Assembly (NCBI GenBank): GCA_946612175.1
Contig: CAMOEO010000104.1
Span: forward strand, 1-9,117
From: an uncultured Verrucomicrobiota bacterium
GTDB lineage: Bacteria > Verrucomicrobiota > Kiritimatiellia > RFP12 > UBA3636
DNA length: 9,117 nt
Reading direction: 5' to 3'
The notes under the pieces were generated by a model. The model saw nothing but the letters and a program-made list of their open reading frames with translations. It was not told where the DNA came from and made no database searches. A program made the translations under genes and the position numbers. Positions 1-6,141 of this stretch are shown here, piece by piece (positions within the stretch are counted from its first letter, which is position 1; each line of letters begins with the position of its first letter).

Positions 1-801
1 GACGACGCAGCGCCGCAGCGCCGCGTGGATGTCGTCCGCCTTGATTTCCTCGCCGCCGAGATAGAGGTCCGCGAAGGCCTCGTCGGCCTCCGCGATCGAC
101 TCGATCATCGATTCGCGGGCCGCGGCCGCCGCGTCCGCGAGGTCCGCCGGGATCTCCGCCACCACGGGCTCCGATCCCAGGTCCTCGTCCCGGTACGTCA
201 CGGCCTTCATCCCGATCAGGTCCACCGCGCCGCGGAACGTCTCCGACGCGCCGATCGGAAGCTGCAGGGGGATGGCGTTCGCCTTGAGCTTGCCCCGCAG
301 CTCCTCCACGACGCGCCCGAAGTCCGCGCCCATCCGGTCCATCTTGTTGACGAACGCGATCCGCGGCACGCGGTAGCGGTCGGCCTGCCTCCAGACGGTC
401 TCCGACTGCGGCTGGACGCCCGCGACGGCGCAGAACACGCCGACCGCCCCGTCCAGGATGCGCAGCGCCCGCTCCACCTCGACGGTGAAGTCGACGTGGC
501 CGGGCGTGTCGATGAGGTTCACCTGCCGCCCCATCCACTCGCACGTGATGGCGGCGGACGTGATGGTGATGCCCCTCTCGCGCTCCTGCACCATCCAGTC
601 CATCGTGGCGTTGCCCTCGTGGACCTCGCCGATCTTGTGGATCGCGCCGGCGTAGTACAGGATGCGCTCGGAAACCGTGGTCTTCCCGGCGTCGATGTGG
701 GCGATGATCCCGATGTTGCGGACGTCGGAAAGCGCGTGCGTGCGGCCTTCCGCCGTCGCGCCCGCGCCCTGCCGGGCGTTCTGTCTGGGATCGTTGCTCA
801 C
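1..801 (-). CDS. fusA: Elongation factor G, N-terminal part (cut by window edge)
   Basis: EF-G is the cytoplasmic GTPase that drives tRNA-mRNA translocation on the ribosome and, with RRF, ribosome recycling. Only the first 267 codons are present; the gene continues past position 1. Seen in the translation: G1 loop AHIDAGKTT (residues 34-42), switch I ERERGITITSAA (73-84), G3 DTPGHVDF (98-105) and G4 NKMD (152-155), followed by the start of the G' insert. All GTP-binding residues look intact. I chose the GTG at 801 because it is preceded by GGAGA (812-816 on the plus strand), about 10 nt upstream, and the reading frame fits the family start. The segment before G1 (33 residues) is some 15 residues longer than in E. 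coli and rich in Gly/Ala/Arg. It follows rpsG after a 131-nt spacer, in the canonical str operon order, which argues for the main EF-G and not a paralogue. No tuf is visible; it would lie outside the window if present. Confidence 0.97.
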   Translation of the reverse strand, partial: MSNDPRQNARQGAGATAEGRTHALSDVRNIGIIAHIDAGKTTVSERILYYAGAIHKIGEVHEGNATMDWMVQERERGITITSAAITCEWMGRQVNLIDTPGHVDFTVEVERALRILDGAVGVFCAVAGVQPQSETVWRQADRYRVPRIAFVNKMDRMGADFGRVVEELRGKLKANAIPLQLPIGASETFRGAVDLIGMKAVTYRDEDLGSEPVVAEIPADLADAAAAARESMIESIAEADEAFADLYLGGEEIKADDIHAALRRCVV

Positions 802-811
802 GTGCGATACT

Positions 812-816
812 TCTCC
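812..816 (-). promoter_or_regulatory. Shine-Dalgarno of fusA
   Basis: On the minus strand GGAGA lies 10 nt before the GTG at 801. It decides the GTG start, since no ATG is nearby in frame. It is one of only two clear Shine-Dalgarno sequences in the window. Confidence 0.7.
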
Positions 817-862
817 GGAGAGAAATGGTTTCGTGCTTCTTGCCTTGTCAAAGAACCGTCAT

Positions 863-886
863 GCCGGCGCCCCGAAGGCGCGCGGC
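863..886 (-). other. Bulged hairpin with UUCG loop between rpsG and fusA
   Basis: In the minus-strand RNA, positions 886 to 863 can fold into nine GC pairs (877/872, 878/871, 879/869, 880/868, 881/867, 883/866, 884/865, 885/864, 886/863) with two single-base bulges (870 and 882), closed by a C(UUCG)G tetraloop at 876-873. It is not followed by a proper U run, so it is more likely a processing, attenuation or stability element than a full terminator. fusA translation must pass beyond it if the operon is one transcript. Pairing was worked out by hand, not by a folding program. Confidence 0.45.
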
Positions 887-932
887 CGCCGCACCGGGCT
901 CTCGCCCCGCTCGGCGGAAAGGGGATCGCGTC

Positions 933-1412
933 CTAGAACGCGTAGTGCGCGAACGCGCGGTTGGCCTGCGCCATCTTGTGCGTGTCGTCGCGCTTCTTCA
1001 CCACGTTGCCCGTGTTGTTGTACGCATCGAGCAGCTCCGCGGCCACGGCCTTCGGCATGCCCATGCCGCGGCGGCCGGCCGCGTAGGTGACGAGCCAGCG
1101 CAGCGCCAGCGCCAGCTGGCGCGCGGGCTTGATCTCGACCGGCACCTGGTACGAGGCGCCGCCCACGCGGCGGCTCTTCACCTCGACGCGCGGCTTCATG
1201 TTGTTCACGGACGCGTCGAGGACCTCCAGGATCTCCTTGCCCTCGACCTTGCCCGCCAGCTCGTCGAGCGCGCCGTACACGATGCGCCGGGCGGTCGTCT
1301 TCTTGCCCTTGCGCATGAAGTGGTTGATCATGTGCGAGACCAGCTCGCTGCCGTACTTCGGGTCGACCTCGTGCGCGCGCTTCATCGACGCGCCGTTCTT
1401 CCTTCTGGACAT
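933..1412 (-). CDS. rpsG: 30S ribosomal protein S7
   Basis: S7 (uS7) is the primary 16S rRNA-binding protein that nucleates assembly of the 30S head and lines the E-site exit. The protein has 159 residues, close to the usual 156-179. Family blocks are plain: SRRKNGA at the N-terminus, PKYGSELVSHMINHFMRKGKK near residues 21-41, PRVEVKSRRVGGASYQVPVE in the middle, ALALRWLV, and HKMAQANRAFAHYAF at the end. The start at 1412 is supported by AGGAG (1422-1426 on the plus strand) 9 nt upstream, by the conserved N-terminus and by a TAG stop at 933-935. It lies 17 nt after rpsL and upstream of fusA, so the three genes are surely co-transcribed. In E. coli S7 represses its own operon by binding near the rpsL-rpsG junction; the 17-nt gap here leaves little room for that same structure, and I see no obvious equivalent. 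Confidence 0.98.
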   Translation of the reverse strand: MSRRKNGASMKRAHEVDPKYGSELVSHMINHFMRKGKKTTARRIVYGALDELAGKVEGKEILEVLDASVNNMKPRVEVKSRRVGGASYQVPVEIKPARQLALALRWLVTYAAGRRGMGMPKAVAAELLDAYNNTGNVVKKRDDTHKMAQANRAFAHYAF

Positions 1413-1421
1413 GGCGTTTCG

Positions 1422-1426
1422 CTCCT
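1422..1426 (-). promoter_or_regulatory. Shine-Dalgarno of rpsG
   Basis: AGGAG on the minus strand, in the short rpsL-rpsG gap, 9 nt before the rpsG ATG. A near-ideal position and sequence. Confidence 0.75.
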
Positions 1427-1429
1427 ATC

Positions 1430-1801
1430 CTACTTGCCGTGCTTCATGCCGTACTTCGAGCGGCCCTGCTTGCGGCCGTTCACCCCGAGGCAGTCCAGCG
1501 CGCCGCGCACCACATGGTAGCGAACGCCCGGAAGGTCGGCCACGCGGCCGCCGCGGACGAGCACCACGCTGTGCTCCTGCAGGTTGTGGCCCTCGCCGCC
1601 GATGTAGGCGGTCACTTCGTAGCCGGTCGTCAGGCGGACGCGGCAGACCTTGCGCAGCGCGGAGTTCGGCTTCTTCGGCGTCTGCGTCTTCACGAGAAGG
1701 CACACGCCGCGGCGCTGCGGGCAGTTCTTCAGGGCCGGAGACTTGCTCTTCTTGCTGAGCGTCTGGCGGCCTTTGCGGACAAGCTGGTTGATGGTGGGCA
1801 T
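1430..1801 (-). CDS. rpsL: 30S ribosomal protein S12
   Basis: S12 (uS12) sits at the 30S decoding centre and governs decoding accuracy. The 123-residue product aligns with E. coli S12 without gaps through at least residue 91. The conserved TPKKPNSALRKV (41-52, with K43 kept), GGEGHNLQEHSV (68-79) and RGGRV-DLPGVRYH blocks are all visible. D89, the residue that RimO methylthiolates in many bacteria, is kept. The oddity is residue 88: GCC (Ala, 1538-1540) instead of the near-universal lysine, a classic streptomycin resistance/dependence site. I start at the ATG at 1801 (MPTINQLVRK), not at the upstream in-frame ATG at 1837. The latter lies upstream of the predicted transcription start and adds twelve residues foreign to the family. 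No Shine-Dalgarno is visible; the leader is about 30 nt and begins with a hairpin. First gene of rpsL-rpsG-fusA. Confidence 0.98.
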   Translation of the reverse strand: MPTINQLVRKGRQTLSKKSKSPALKNCPQRRGVCLLVKTQTPKKPNSALRKVCRVRLTTGYEVTAYIGGEGHNLQEHSVVLVRGGRVADLPGVRYHVVRGALDCLGVNGRKQGRSKYGMKHGK

Positions 1802-1812
1802 GGTGTACGGAT

Positions 1813-1832
1813 GCGTTTTATTGGCAAAACGC
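1813..1832 (-). other. Perfect 7-bp inverted repeat at the predicted 5' end of the str operon mRNA
   Basis: The minus strand reads GCGTTTT, six-base loop GCCAAT, AAAACGC. The 5' arm begins almost exactly at the transcription start predicted from the promoter at 1838-1866 (about 1831), and the 3' arm ends 11 nt before the rpsL ATG. It may be a 5'-terminal hairpin that protects the mRNA or tunes ribosome access, or a DNA operator overlapping +1. Confidence 0.55.
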
Positions 1833-1837
1833 GGCAA

Positions 1838-1866
1838 ATGCTAGCAAATGCGCCCCCGAAAATCAA
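1838..1866 (-). promoter_or_regulatory. Sigma70-type promoter of the str operon
   Basis: On the minus strand the -35 box is TTGATT (1861-1866), then a 17-nt spacer (1844-1860), then the -10 box TAGCAT (1838-1843). Each box matches the consensus at four of six positions and the spacing is ideal. The predicted start is near 1831, giving a leader of about 30 nt. The boxes sit in a locally AT-richer island. The pattern agrees with two other promoters in this window (6104-6132 and 8882-8910). Confidence 0.75.
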
Positions 1867-1924
1867 CCCCTAATTTTTCGTTCCACGATTTTCCGCTCCC
1901 GAAGCGGCGTTTCCGGATTTCGCC

Positions 1925-1969
1925 CCCGCCGGTCGCGCGCCGCCCGGCGGGGGGCGCGCGACCGGCGGG
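1925..1969. repeat. 17-bp GC-rich inverted repeat between divergent promoters
   Basis: Arms 1925-1941 and 1953-1969 are perfect reverse complements. The 11-nt centre can add three more pairs (1943-1945 with 1949-1951) after one mismatch. It lies between the rpsL promoter (minus strand) and the lnt promoter (plus strand), outside both predicted transcripts. No T run follows on either side, so it does not look like an ordinary intrinsic terminator of genes in this window. It could be an extragenic palindromic element, a binding site, or an insulator between the two promoters. Confidence 0.75.
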
Positions 1970-2006
1970 CGGGCGGCGGCGGAAAGAAGCGCGCCGACGG
2001 GGGCTT

Positions 2007-2033
2007 TTGTCTTGCGATGGTTTCTGCTATCCT
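2007..2033 (+). promoter_or_regulatory. Possible promoter abutting lnt
   Basis: The -10 box TATCCT (2028-2033) is preceded by TGC, giving an extended -10 (TGn). The best -35 is TTGTCT (2007-2012), with a short 15-nt spacer. The -10 ends 8 nt before the ATG at 2042, so transcription would start at about 2040, essentially at the start codon. This would yield a leaderless or nearly leaderless mRNA. The region is clearly AT-richer than its surroundings. The weak -35 spacing lowers confidence. Confidence 0.5.
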
Positions 2034-2041
2034 TTTCCGCG

Positions 2042-3874
2042 ATGAACGCCGCCCCTCCCGAATCCGCCCCGCGGTCCCGCGCGCGCCGCGCCGCGCGCGC
2101 CGCGCTGCCGTATCTGCCCGCCGTCGCGGCCGGGCTCCTCCTGCGCGGGGCCTTCCCCCCGTTCGAGGGACAGGCCTCGATCGCGTTCTTCGCCCCCGCC
2201 GCGCCGCTTCTCGCCGCCCGCCTCCTCGCCCCGCGCCGCGCCGCCCTCTTCGGCTGGGTGTGGGGCTTCGCGTTCTTTTCCTCCGCCCTCTCCTGGTTCG
2301 CCCCGCTCTCCCGCAACGGCGGCCCCTGGCCCCTCGTGCTGCTCGGCGTCGTCGGCCTCGCCGGCTGGTGCGCCCTCTTTCCCGCCCTCGCCTGCGCCGC
2401 GCTCTCCCGCGCCTGGTGGGCGCCGTGGCGCGAGGGGCGGCGCCTCGCCCGCGCCGCCCGGGAGCGCTTCGTCGCAGCGCGCGAGGGCTCGCCCGAGGAG
2501 GAGGAGGCCGAGGAGGACCTCGCCCGCCTCCGCCGCCGCGCCCTCCGCCGCGAGGTTCCCGGCCCGCTCGCCGCCGCCCTCCTCTGGGCGGGCGCCGAGA
2601 CGCTCCGCGCCACGGTCGGCGGCGGCTTCGCCTGGTATTCGCTCGGCGCCTCCCAGCTCCGCCTCGGCCCCCTCGCCCAGCTCGCCGCGCTCGGCGGCAC
2701 GCCCCTCGTCTCCGCCGCCGTCGCCCTCCTCGCCGACGCCGTCGCCGGCGTGCTGCTCCGCGCCTTCGACGCCGTCCGCCGCACCCCGGGCGCGACGCGC
2801 CGCCACCTCGACCTCACGCTCGCGCTCGCGCTGCTCCTCGCCGCCTTCTGCTGGGGCGCCCGCCACGCCCGCGCGCTCCGCGCCGCCTGGGGCGCCGCCC
2901 CCGCCGCCGCGTCGCTCGCCGCGGTCGACCCCGACCTGCCCTGCATCTTCACGGAGCGCAACGACGGCGAGTGGAAGGAGGGCTACAACCGCCTCGTCGA
3001 GCGCTCGCTGCTCGCCGGCTCGCTCCGCCCCGACGCCATCCTCTGGCCCGAGACCTCGCTCTGGTCCTCCCTCCCCGACGCCCCCACCGAGGCCGCCCTG
3101 CGCCGCTACGTCCGCGCGTTCGGCGCGCCCGTCCTCGCCGGCTCCACGCTCCTCGGCCCCGGCGGCGCGGCCGAGCCGGTCCGCAACGCCGCCTGGCTCT
3201 TCTCCGAGGACGGCGCCTCCGCCCCCTACGTCAAGCGCCACCTCGTCCCGTTCGGGGAGTTCATCCCGCTCGACGAGACGATCCCCGCGCTCCGCCGCCT
3301 CGCCCCCGCCGGCGTCACCTGCGCCGCCGGCGAGGGCCCCGTCCTGCTCGACCTCCCGCTCCGCCGCGGCGGCACGGCGCGGCTTTCCCCTCTCATCTGC
3401 TTCGAGGACACCGTCCCGGCCACGGCCCGCGCGTCCGCGCGCGGCGCGGACATCCTCGTCTCCATCAGCAACGACGCCTGGTTCGACGGCTCCTGCGAGG
3501 CGCTCCAGCACCACGCCGAGGCCGCCTTCCGCGCCATCGAGAACGGCCTCCCCCTCGTCCGCGCCTCCAACCGCGGCGTCTGCGCCGTGATCCGCCCCTG
3601 GGGCGAGTCCGGCGAGGACGCCGGCGGCGGCTTCTTCGTCGAGTCCGTCCCCGTCCTCCCCGAACGTCCCGTCCCGCCCTACGCCCGCTTCGGCGACGCC
3701 CTCTTCGGCTTCCCCTGCGCCGCCCTCCTCCTCCTCGCGCTCCTCCCCCTGCGTCGCCTCCGCCGCGCTTCGCCCCCTTCCGCCCCTCCCTCCTCCTCTT
3801 CAACCCCTTCAACCCCTTCAACCTCTTCAACCCCTTCAACCTCTTCCACCCCCGAATCCCCGAACCACCCATGA
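2042..3874 (+). CDS. lnt: Apolipoprotein N-acyltransferase
   Basis: Lnt transfers a phospholipid acyl chain to the N-terminal cysteine of diacylated lipoproteins, the last step of lipoprotein maturation, in the inner membrane with the catalytic domain facing the periplasm. The 610-residue product has hydrophobic segments over about residues 18-125, more at 172-270, then a nitrilase-type domain (about 295-560) and a final membrane segment. The triad fits the family: WPE (W335, E337), K398 in YVKRHLVPFGEF, and C453 in ICFED. E406 and E455 keep the E. coli spacings K335-E343 and C387-E389. SNDAWFD follows. Start: the ATG at 2042 lies 8 nt after a -10-like box. An in-frame TTG at 2012 would precede the predicted transcript. 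Odd points: a charged insert (about 128-171) between membrane segments, and a Ser/Thr/Pro-rich C-terminal tail encoded by 9-nt repeats. No Shine-Dalgarno. The stop overlaps the GH3 start (ATGA). Confidence 0.95.
   Translation: MNAAPPESAPRSRARRAARAALPYLPAVAAGLLLRGAFPPFEGQASIAFFAPAAPLLAARLLAPRRAALFGWVWGFAFFSSALSWFAPLSRNGGPWPLVLLGVVGLAGWCALFPALACAALSRAWWAPWREGRRLARAARERFVAAREGSPEEEEAEEDLARLRRRALRREVPGPLAAALLWAGAETLRATVGGGFAWYSLGASQLRLGPLAQLAALGGTPLVSAAVALLADAVAGVLLRAFDAVRRTPGATRRHLDLTLALALLLAAFCWGARHARALRAAWGAAPAAASLAAVDPDLPCIFTERNDGEWKEGYNRLVERSLLAGSLRPDAILWPETSLWSSLPDAPTEAALRRYVRAFGAPVLAGSTLLGPGGAAEPVRNAAWLFSEDGASAPYVKRHLVPFGEFIPLDETIPALRRLAPAGVTCAAGEGPVLLDLPLRRGGTARLSPLICFEDTVPATARASARGADILVSISNDAWFDGSCEALQHHAEAAFRAIENGLPLVRASNRGVCAVIRPWGESGEDAGGGFFVESVPVLPERPVPPYARFGDALFGFPCAALLLLALLPLRRLRRASPPSAPPSSSSTPSTPSTSSTPSTSSTPESPNHP
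3799..3852 (+). repeat. Six tandem 9-nt repeats (TTCAACCYC) in the lnt 3' end
   Basis: Units start at 3799, 3808, 3817, 3826, 3835 and 3844. The consensus is TTCAACCCC, with TTCAACCTC at units 3 and 5 and TTCCACCCC at unit 6. Being nine bases long, unit gain or loss would keep the lnt frame, adding or removing Ser-Thr-Pro/Ser triplets. The array ends 18 nt before the GH3 ATG and forms most of a C/T-rich stretch there. Confidence 0.9.
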
Positions 3875-6027
3875 CGAACGAAGAACTCTGGGCGCGCCGC
3901 AACGCGCGCATCGACGAACTGATCTCCAAGATGACGCTGGAGGAGAAGTGCTCCCAGCTCGTCCACGAGGCCCCCGCGATCCCGCGGCTGGGGCTGCCCG
4001 CCTACGCGTGGTGGAGCGAGGGCCTGCACGGCGTCGGCCGCAACGGCAACGCCACGGTCTTCCCCCAGGCGATGAACCTCGCCGCGACGTTCGACCGCGC
4101 GCTCGCGAAGGCCGAGGGCGAGGTCCTCGCCCGCGAGGCCCGCGCGAAGTTCAACGAGTCGCGCCGCTCCGGCTGGGACGGCGACCAGTACCGCGGCCTC
4201 ACGTTCTGGTCCCCCAACGTGAACCTCTTCCGCGATCCGCGCTGGGGCCGCGGCCAGGAGACGCTCGGCGAGGACCCGTTCCTCTCCGGCGAGATGGGCG
4301 CCGCCTACGTCGAGGGCATGCAGGGCCCCGACCCGAAGAACCACCTCGCGGTGAGCGCCTGCGCCAAGCACTTCGCCGTCCACTCCGGCCCCGAGAAGGA
4401 CCGCCACGTCTTCGACGCCCGCCCGCCGAAGAAGGACTTCCGCGAGAGCTACCTGCCGCAGTTCGAGCGCGTCGTGAAGGCCGGCGTCGAGAACGTGATG
4501 GGCGCCTACAACCGCACCTACGGCGACCCGTGCTGCGGCAGCAAGCTGCTGCTGCAGGACATCCTCCGCGGCGAATGGGGCTTCGACGGCCACGTCGTGA
4601 GCGACTGCTGGGCCGTGAAGGACTTCTGGGCGAACCACAAGGTCTGCAAGTCCCCCGCGGAGAGCGCCGCCCGCGCGATCAAGGCCGGCTGCGACCTCAA
4701 CTGCGGCGAGACGTTCCCCTACGCCGTGCAGGCCGTCCGCGAGGGGCTGCTCGACGAGGCGGACGTCGACCGCGCGCTGCGCCGCGCGTTTCGCACGCGC
4801 GCCCGCCTCGGCCTCTTCGACCCGCCGGAGGAGGACCCGTGGAAGGGCGCCGGCCCCGCCGACATCGACGCGCCCGAGAGCCGCGCCCTCGCGCGCCGCA
4901 CCGCGCGCGAGTCGATCGTGCTGCTCAAGAACGACGCGCCCGCCGCGCTCAAGGGGCGCGGCGGCTCGCCGGACCGCGCGCCCGGCGTCCCGCTCCTGCC
5001 GCTCGATCCGGCCCGCACGCGCCACGTCCACGTGCTCGGCCCGTTCGCCGCGAGCCTCCAGGCGCTCCTCGGCAACTACTATGGCGTCTCGAGCCGCCTC
5101 GTCTCCGTCCTCGAGGGGATCGCCGCGCGCAGCGACGGCCCCGGCGCGATCAAGGTGAGCTACTCGCTGAGCGCCTATCCGACGCGCCTCCCGCAGGCCC
5201 TGCAGCTGGGCGAAAGCTGGGGCGCCGACGTCGTCGTCGCCTGCCTCGGCATCGACGGCACGATCGAGGGCGAGGAGGGCGACGCGGTCGACTCGGACCA
5301 GAACGGCGACCGCCTCCGCATCGAGCTCCCGCTCGCGCAGGAGCAGCTCCTGCGCCGCCTCCGCGAGATGGGCCGCCCCGTGGTTCTGCTGCTCTTCGGC
5401 GGCGCGCCGGTCGCGGTCGACCCGACGCTCGCCGACGCGATCCTCTGGGTCGGCTATCCCGGCGAGGAGGGCGGCAACGCCGTCGCCGACGTGCTCTTCG
5501 GCGACGTCGCGCCGAGCGGGCACCTCCCGATCTCGTGGCCGAAGTCCACCGCGGACCTGCCGCCCTTCGAGGACTACGCGATGGCCGGCCGCACCTACAA
5601 GTTCGCCGAGAGGGAGTTCCTCTGGCCCTTCGGCTTCGGGCTCTCCTACACGACCTTCGAATTCGGCGAAGTCCGGCTTTCGGGCAGTCCTGATGGGCAG
5701 GCTCTGTCCTGCCCGATCCGCAATATCGGCTCCCGCGACGGCGTCTGCACCTCGCAGGTCTACGTCGCGAAGGCCGACCGCGGCCCGGACGACGCGCGCT
5801 GCGCGCTCGTCGCCTTCGCGCGCGTCGAGGTCCCCGCCGGCGGCGAGGCGCTCGCGCGCTTCGAGCTGCCGCGCGAGGCGTTCGCGACCTACGACGCGGA
5901 CGGCGTCCGCGCCGTGCGCCCCGGGCGCTACGTCGTCACCGTCGCCGACTGCGCGCCCGTCCCCTGCGCCCTCGCCTCCGGCCGCACGCCGCCCGTCTCG
6001 TTCGAGATCGAAATCCCCGCCCCATAG
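3871..6027 (+). CDS. Glycoside hydrolase family 3, beta-xylosidase/beta-glucosidase type
   Basis: GH3 enzymes are retaining exo-glycosidases that remove terminal beta-linked sugars (xylose, glucose, sometimes arabinose) from oligosaccharides. The 718-residue product has the full layout: N-terminal TIM-barrel-like domain (about 15-310) with WSEGLHG (48-54), RDPRWGRGQETLGEDP (121-136) and KHF (166-168); nucleophile D245 in VSDCWAV; alpha/beta sandwich (about 345-590) with the acid/base region IEGEEGD (E468 most likely, E466 or E469 possible); and a fibronectin-III-like C-terminal domain (about 610-715). The WSEGLHG and VSDC wording resembles beta-xylosidases more than BglX, but substrate cannot be fixed from sequence. 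No signal peptide or lipobox is seen, so it is probably cytoplasmic and acts on imported oligosaccharides. Start: the ATG at 3871 overlaps the lnt stop by ATGA, begins the family-like MTLEEK region shortly after, and has no Shine-Dalgarno, so translation may be coupled to lnt. Confidence 0.95.
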   Translation: MTNEELWARRNARIDELISKMTLEEKCSQLVHEAPAIPRLGLPAYAWWSEGLHGVGRNGNATVFPQAMNLAATFDRALAKAEGEVLAREARAKFNESRRSGWDGDQYRGLTFWSPNVNLFRDPRWGRGQETLGEDPFLSGEMGAAYVEGMQGPDPKNHLAVSACAKHFAVHSGPEKDRHVFDARPPKKDFRESYLPQFERVVKAGVENVMGAYNRTYGDPCCGSKLLLQDILRGEWGFDGHVVSDCWAVKDFWANHKVCKSPAESAARAIKAGCDLNCGETFPYAVQAVREGLLDEADVDRALRRAFRTRARLGLFDPPEEDPWKGAGPADIDAPESRALARRTARESIVLLKNDAPAALKGRGGSPDRAPGVPLLPLDPARTRHVHVLGPFAASLQALLGNYYGVSSRLVSVLEGIAARSDGPGAIKVSYSLSAYPTRLPQALQLGESWGADVVVACLGIDGTIEGEEGDAVDSDQNGDRLRIELPLAQEQLLRRLREMGRPVVLLLFGGAPVAVDPTLADAILWVGYPGEEGGNAVADVLFGDVAPSGHLPISWPKSTADLPPFEDYAMAGRTYKFAEREFLWPFGFGLSYTTFEFGEVRLSGSPDGQALSCPIRNIGSRDGVCTSQVYVAKADRGPDDARCALVAFARVEVPAGGEALARFELPREAFATYDADGVRAVRPGRYVVTVADCAPVPCALASGRTPPVSFEIEIPAP

Positions 6028-6103
6028 ACGCCCCCCGGGCCGCGAAATCGGCGGCTGGGTCGACGCCGGGAAAGCCGGAACCGGATGCACGCCCCGTGCC
6101 CCC
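6028..6103. other. Spacer after the GH3 gene, no clear terminator
   Basis: GC-rich stretch with short dyads (for example GCCGC and GCGGC flanking GAAATCG) but no stable hairpin followed by a T run. Readthrough from lnt-GH3 into the helicase gene is therefore possible, although that gene has its own promoter. Confidence 0.4.
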
Positions 6104-6132
6104 TTGCGGTGCGGCGGCGGAGCGGATAGAAT
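6104..6132 (+). promoter_or_regulatory. Promoter of the helicase gene, apparently giving a leaderless mRNA
   Basis: TTGCGG (6104-6109), a 17-nt spacer, then TAGAAT (6127-6132), which matches the -10 consensus at five of six positions. Only 9 nt (6133-6141) separate the -10 box from the ATG at 6142. A start 7 nt downstream (about 6139) leaves a leader of around 3 nt. A GGGGA lies at 6135-6139 but is too close to the ATG to act as a normal Shine-Dalgarno. Confidence 0.65.
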
Positions 6133-6141
6133 GCGGGGACG

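Noticed and set aside
846..851. Perfect TTGACA on the minus strand as a separate fusA promoter
   Set aside because: No -10 box with more than two matches occurs at 16-18 nt, so it is kept only as a note beside the hairpin.
25..936. Plus-strand open frame opposite fusA
   Set aside because: It is the antisense shadow of conserved EF-G; the Arg/Asp/His-rich translation has no recognisable domain.
1802..1837. Upstream in-frame ATG for rpsL at 1837
   Set aside because: It lies upstream of the predicted transcription start and adds twelve residues not seen in S12 proteins.
2012..2041. TTG start for lnt at 2012
   Set aside because: It would overlap the predicted -35/-10 region and adds ten residues without support; the ATG at 2042 fits better.
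1870..2961. Minus-strand open frame opposite the start of lnt
   Set aside because: Ser/Ala/Arg low-complexity antisense translation with no family signal; it would also run through the hairpin at 1925-1969.
2017..3870. In-frame extension of the GH3 gene upstream through the whole of lnt
   Set aside because: The extension translates to Arg/Pro-rich text in the shadow frame of lnt; family similarity begins just after the ATG at 3871.
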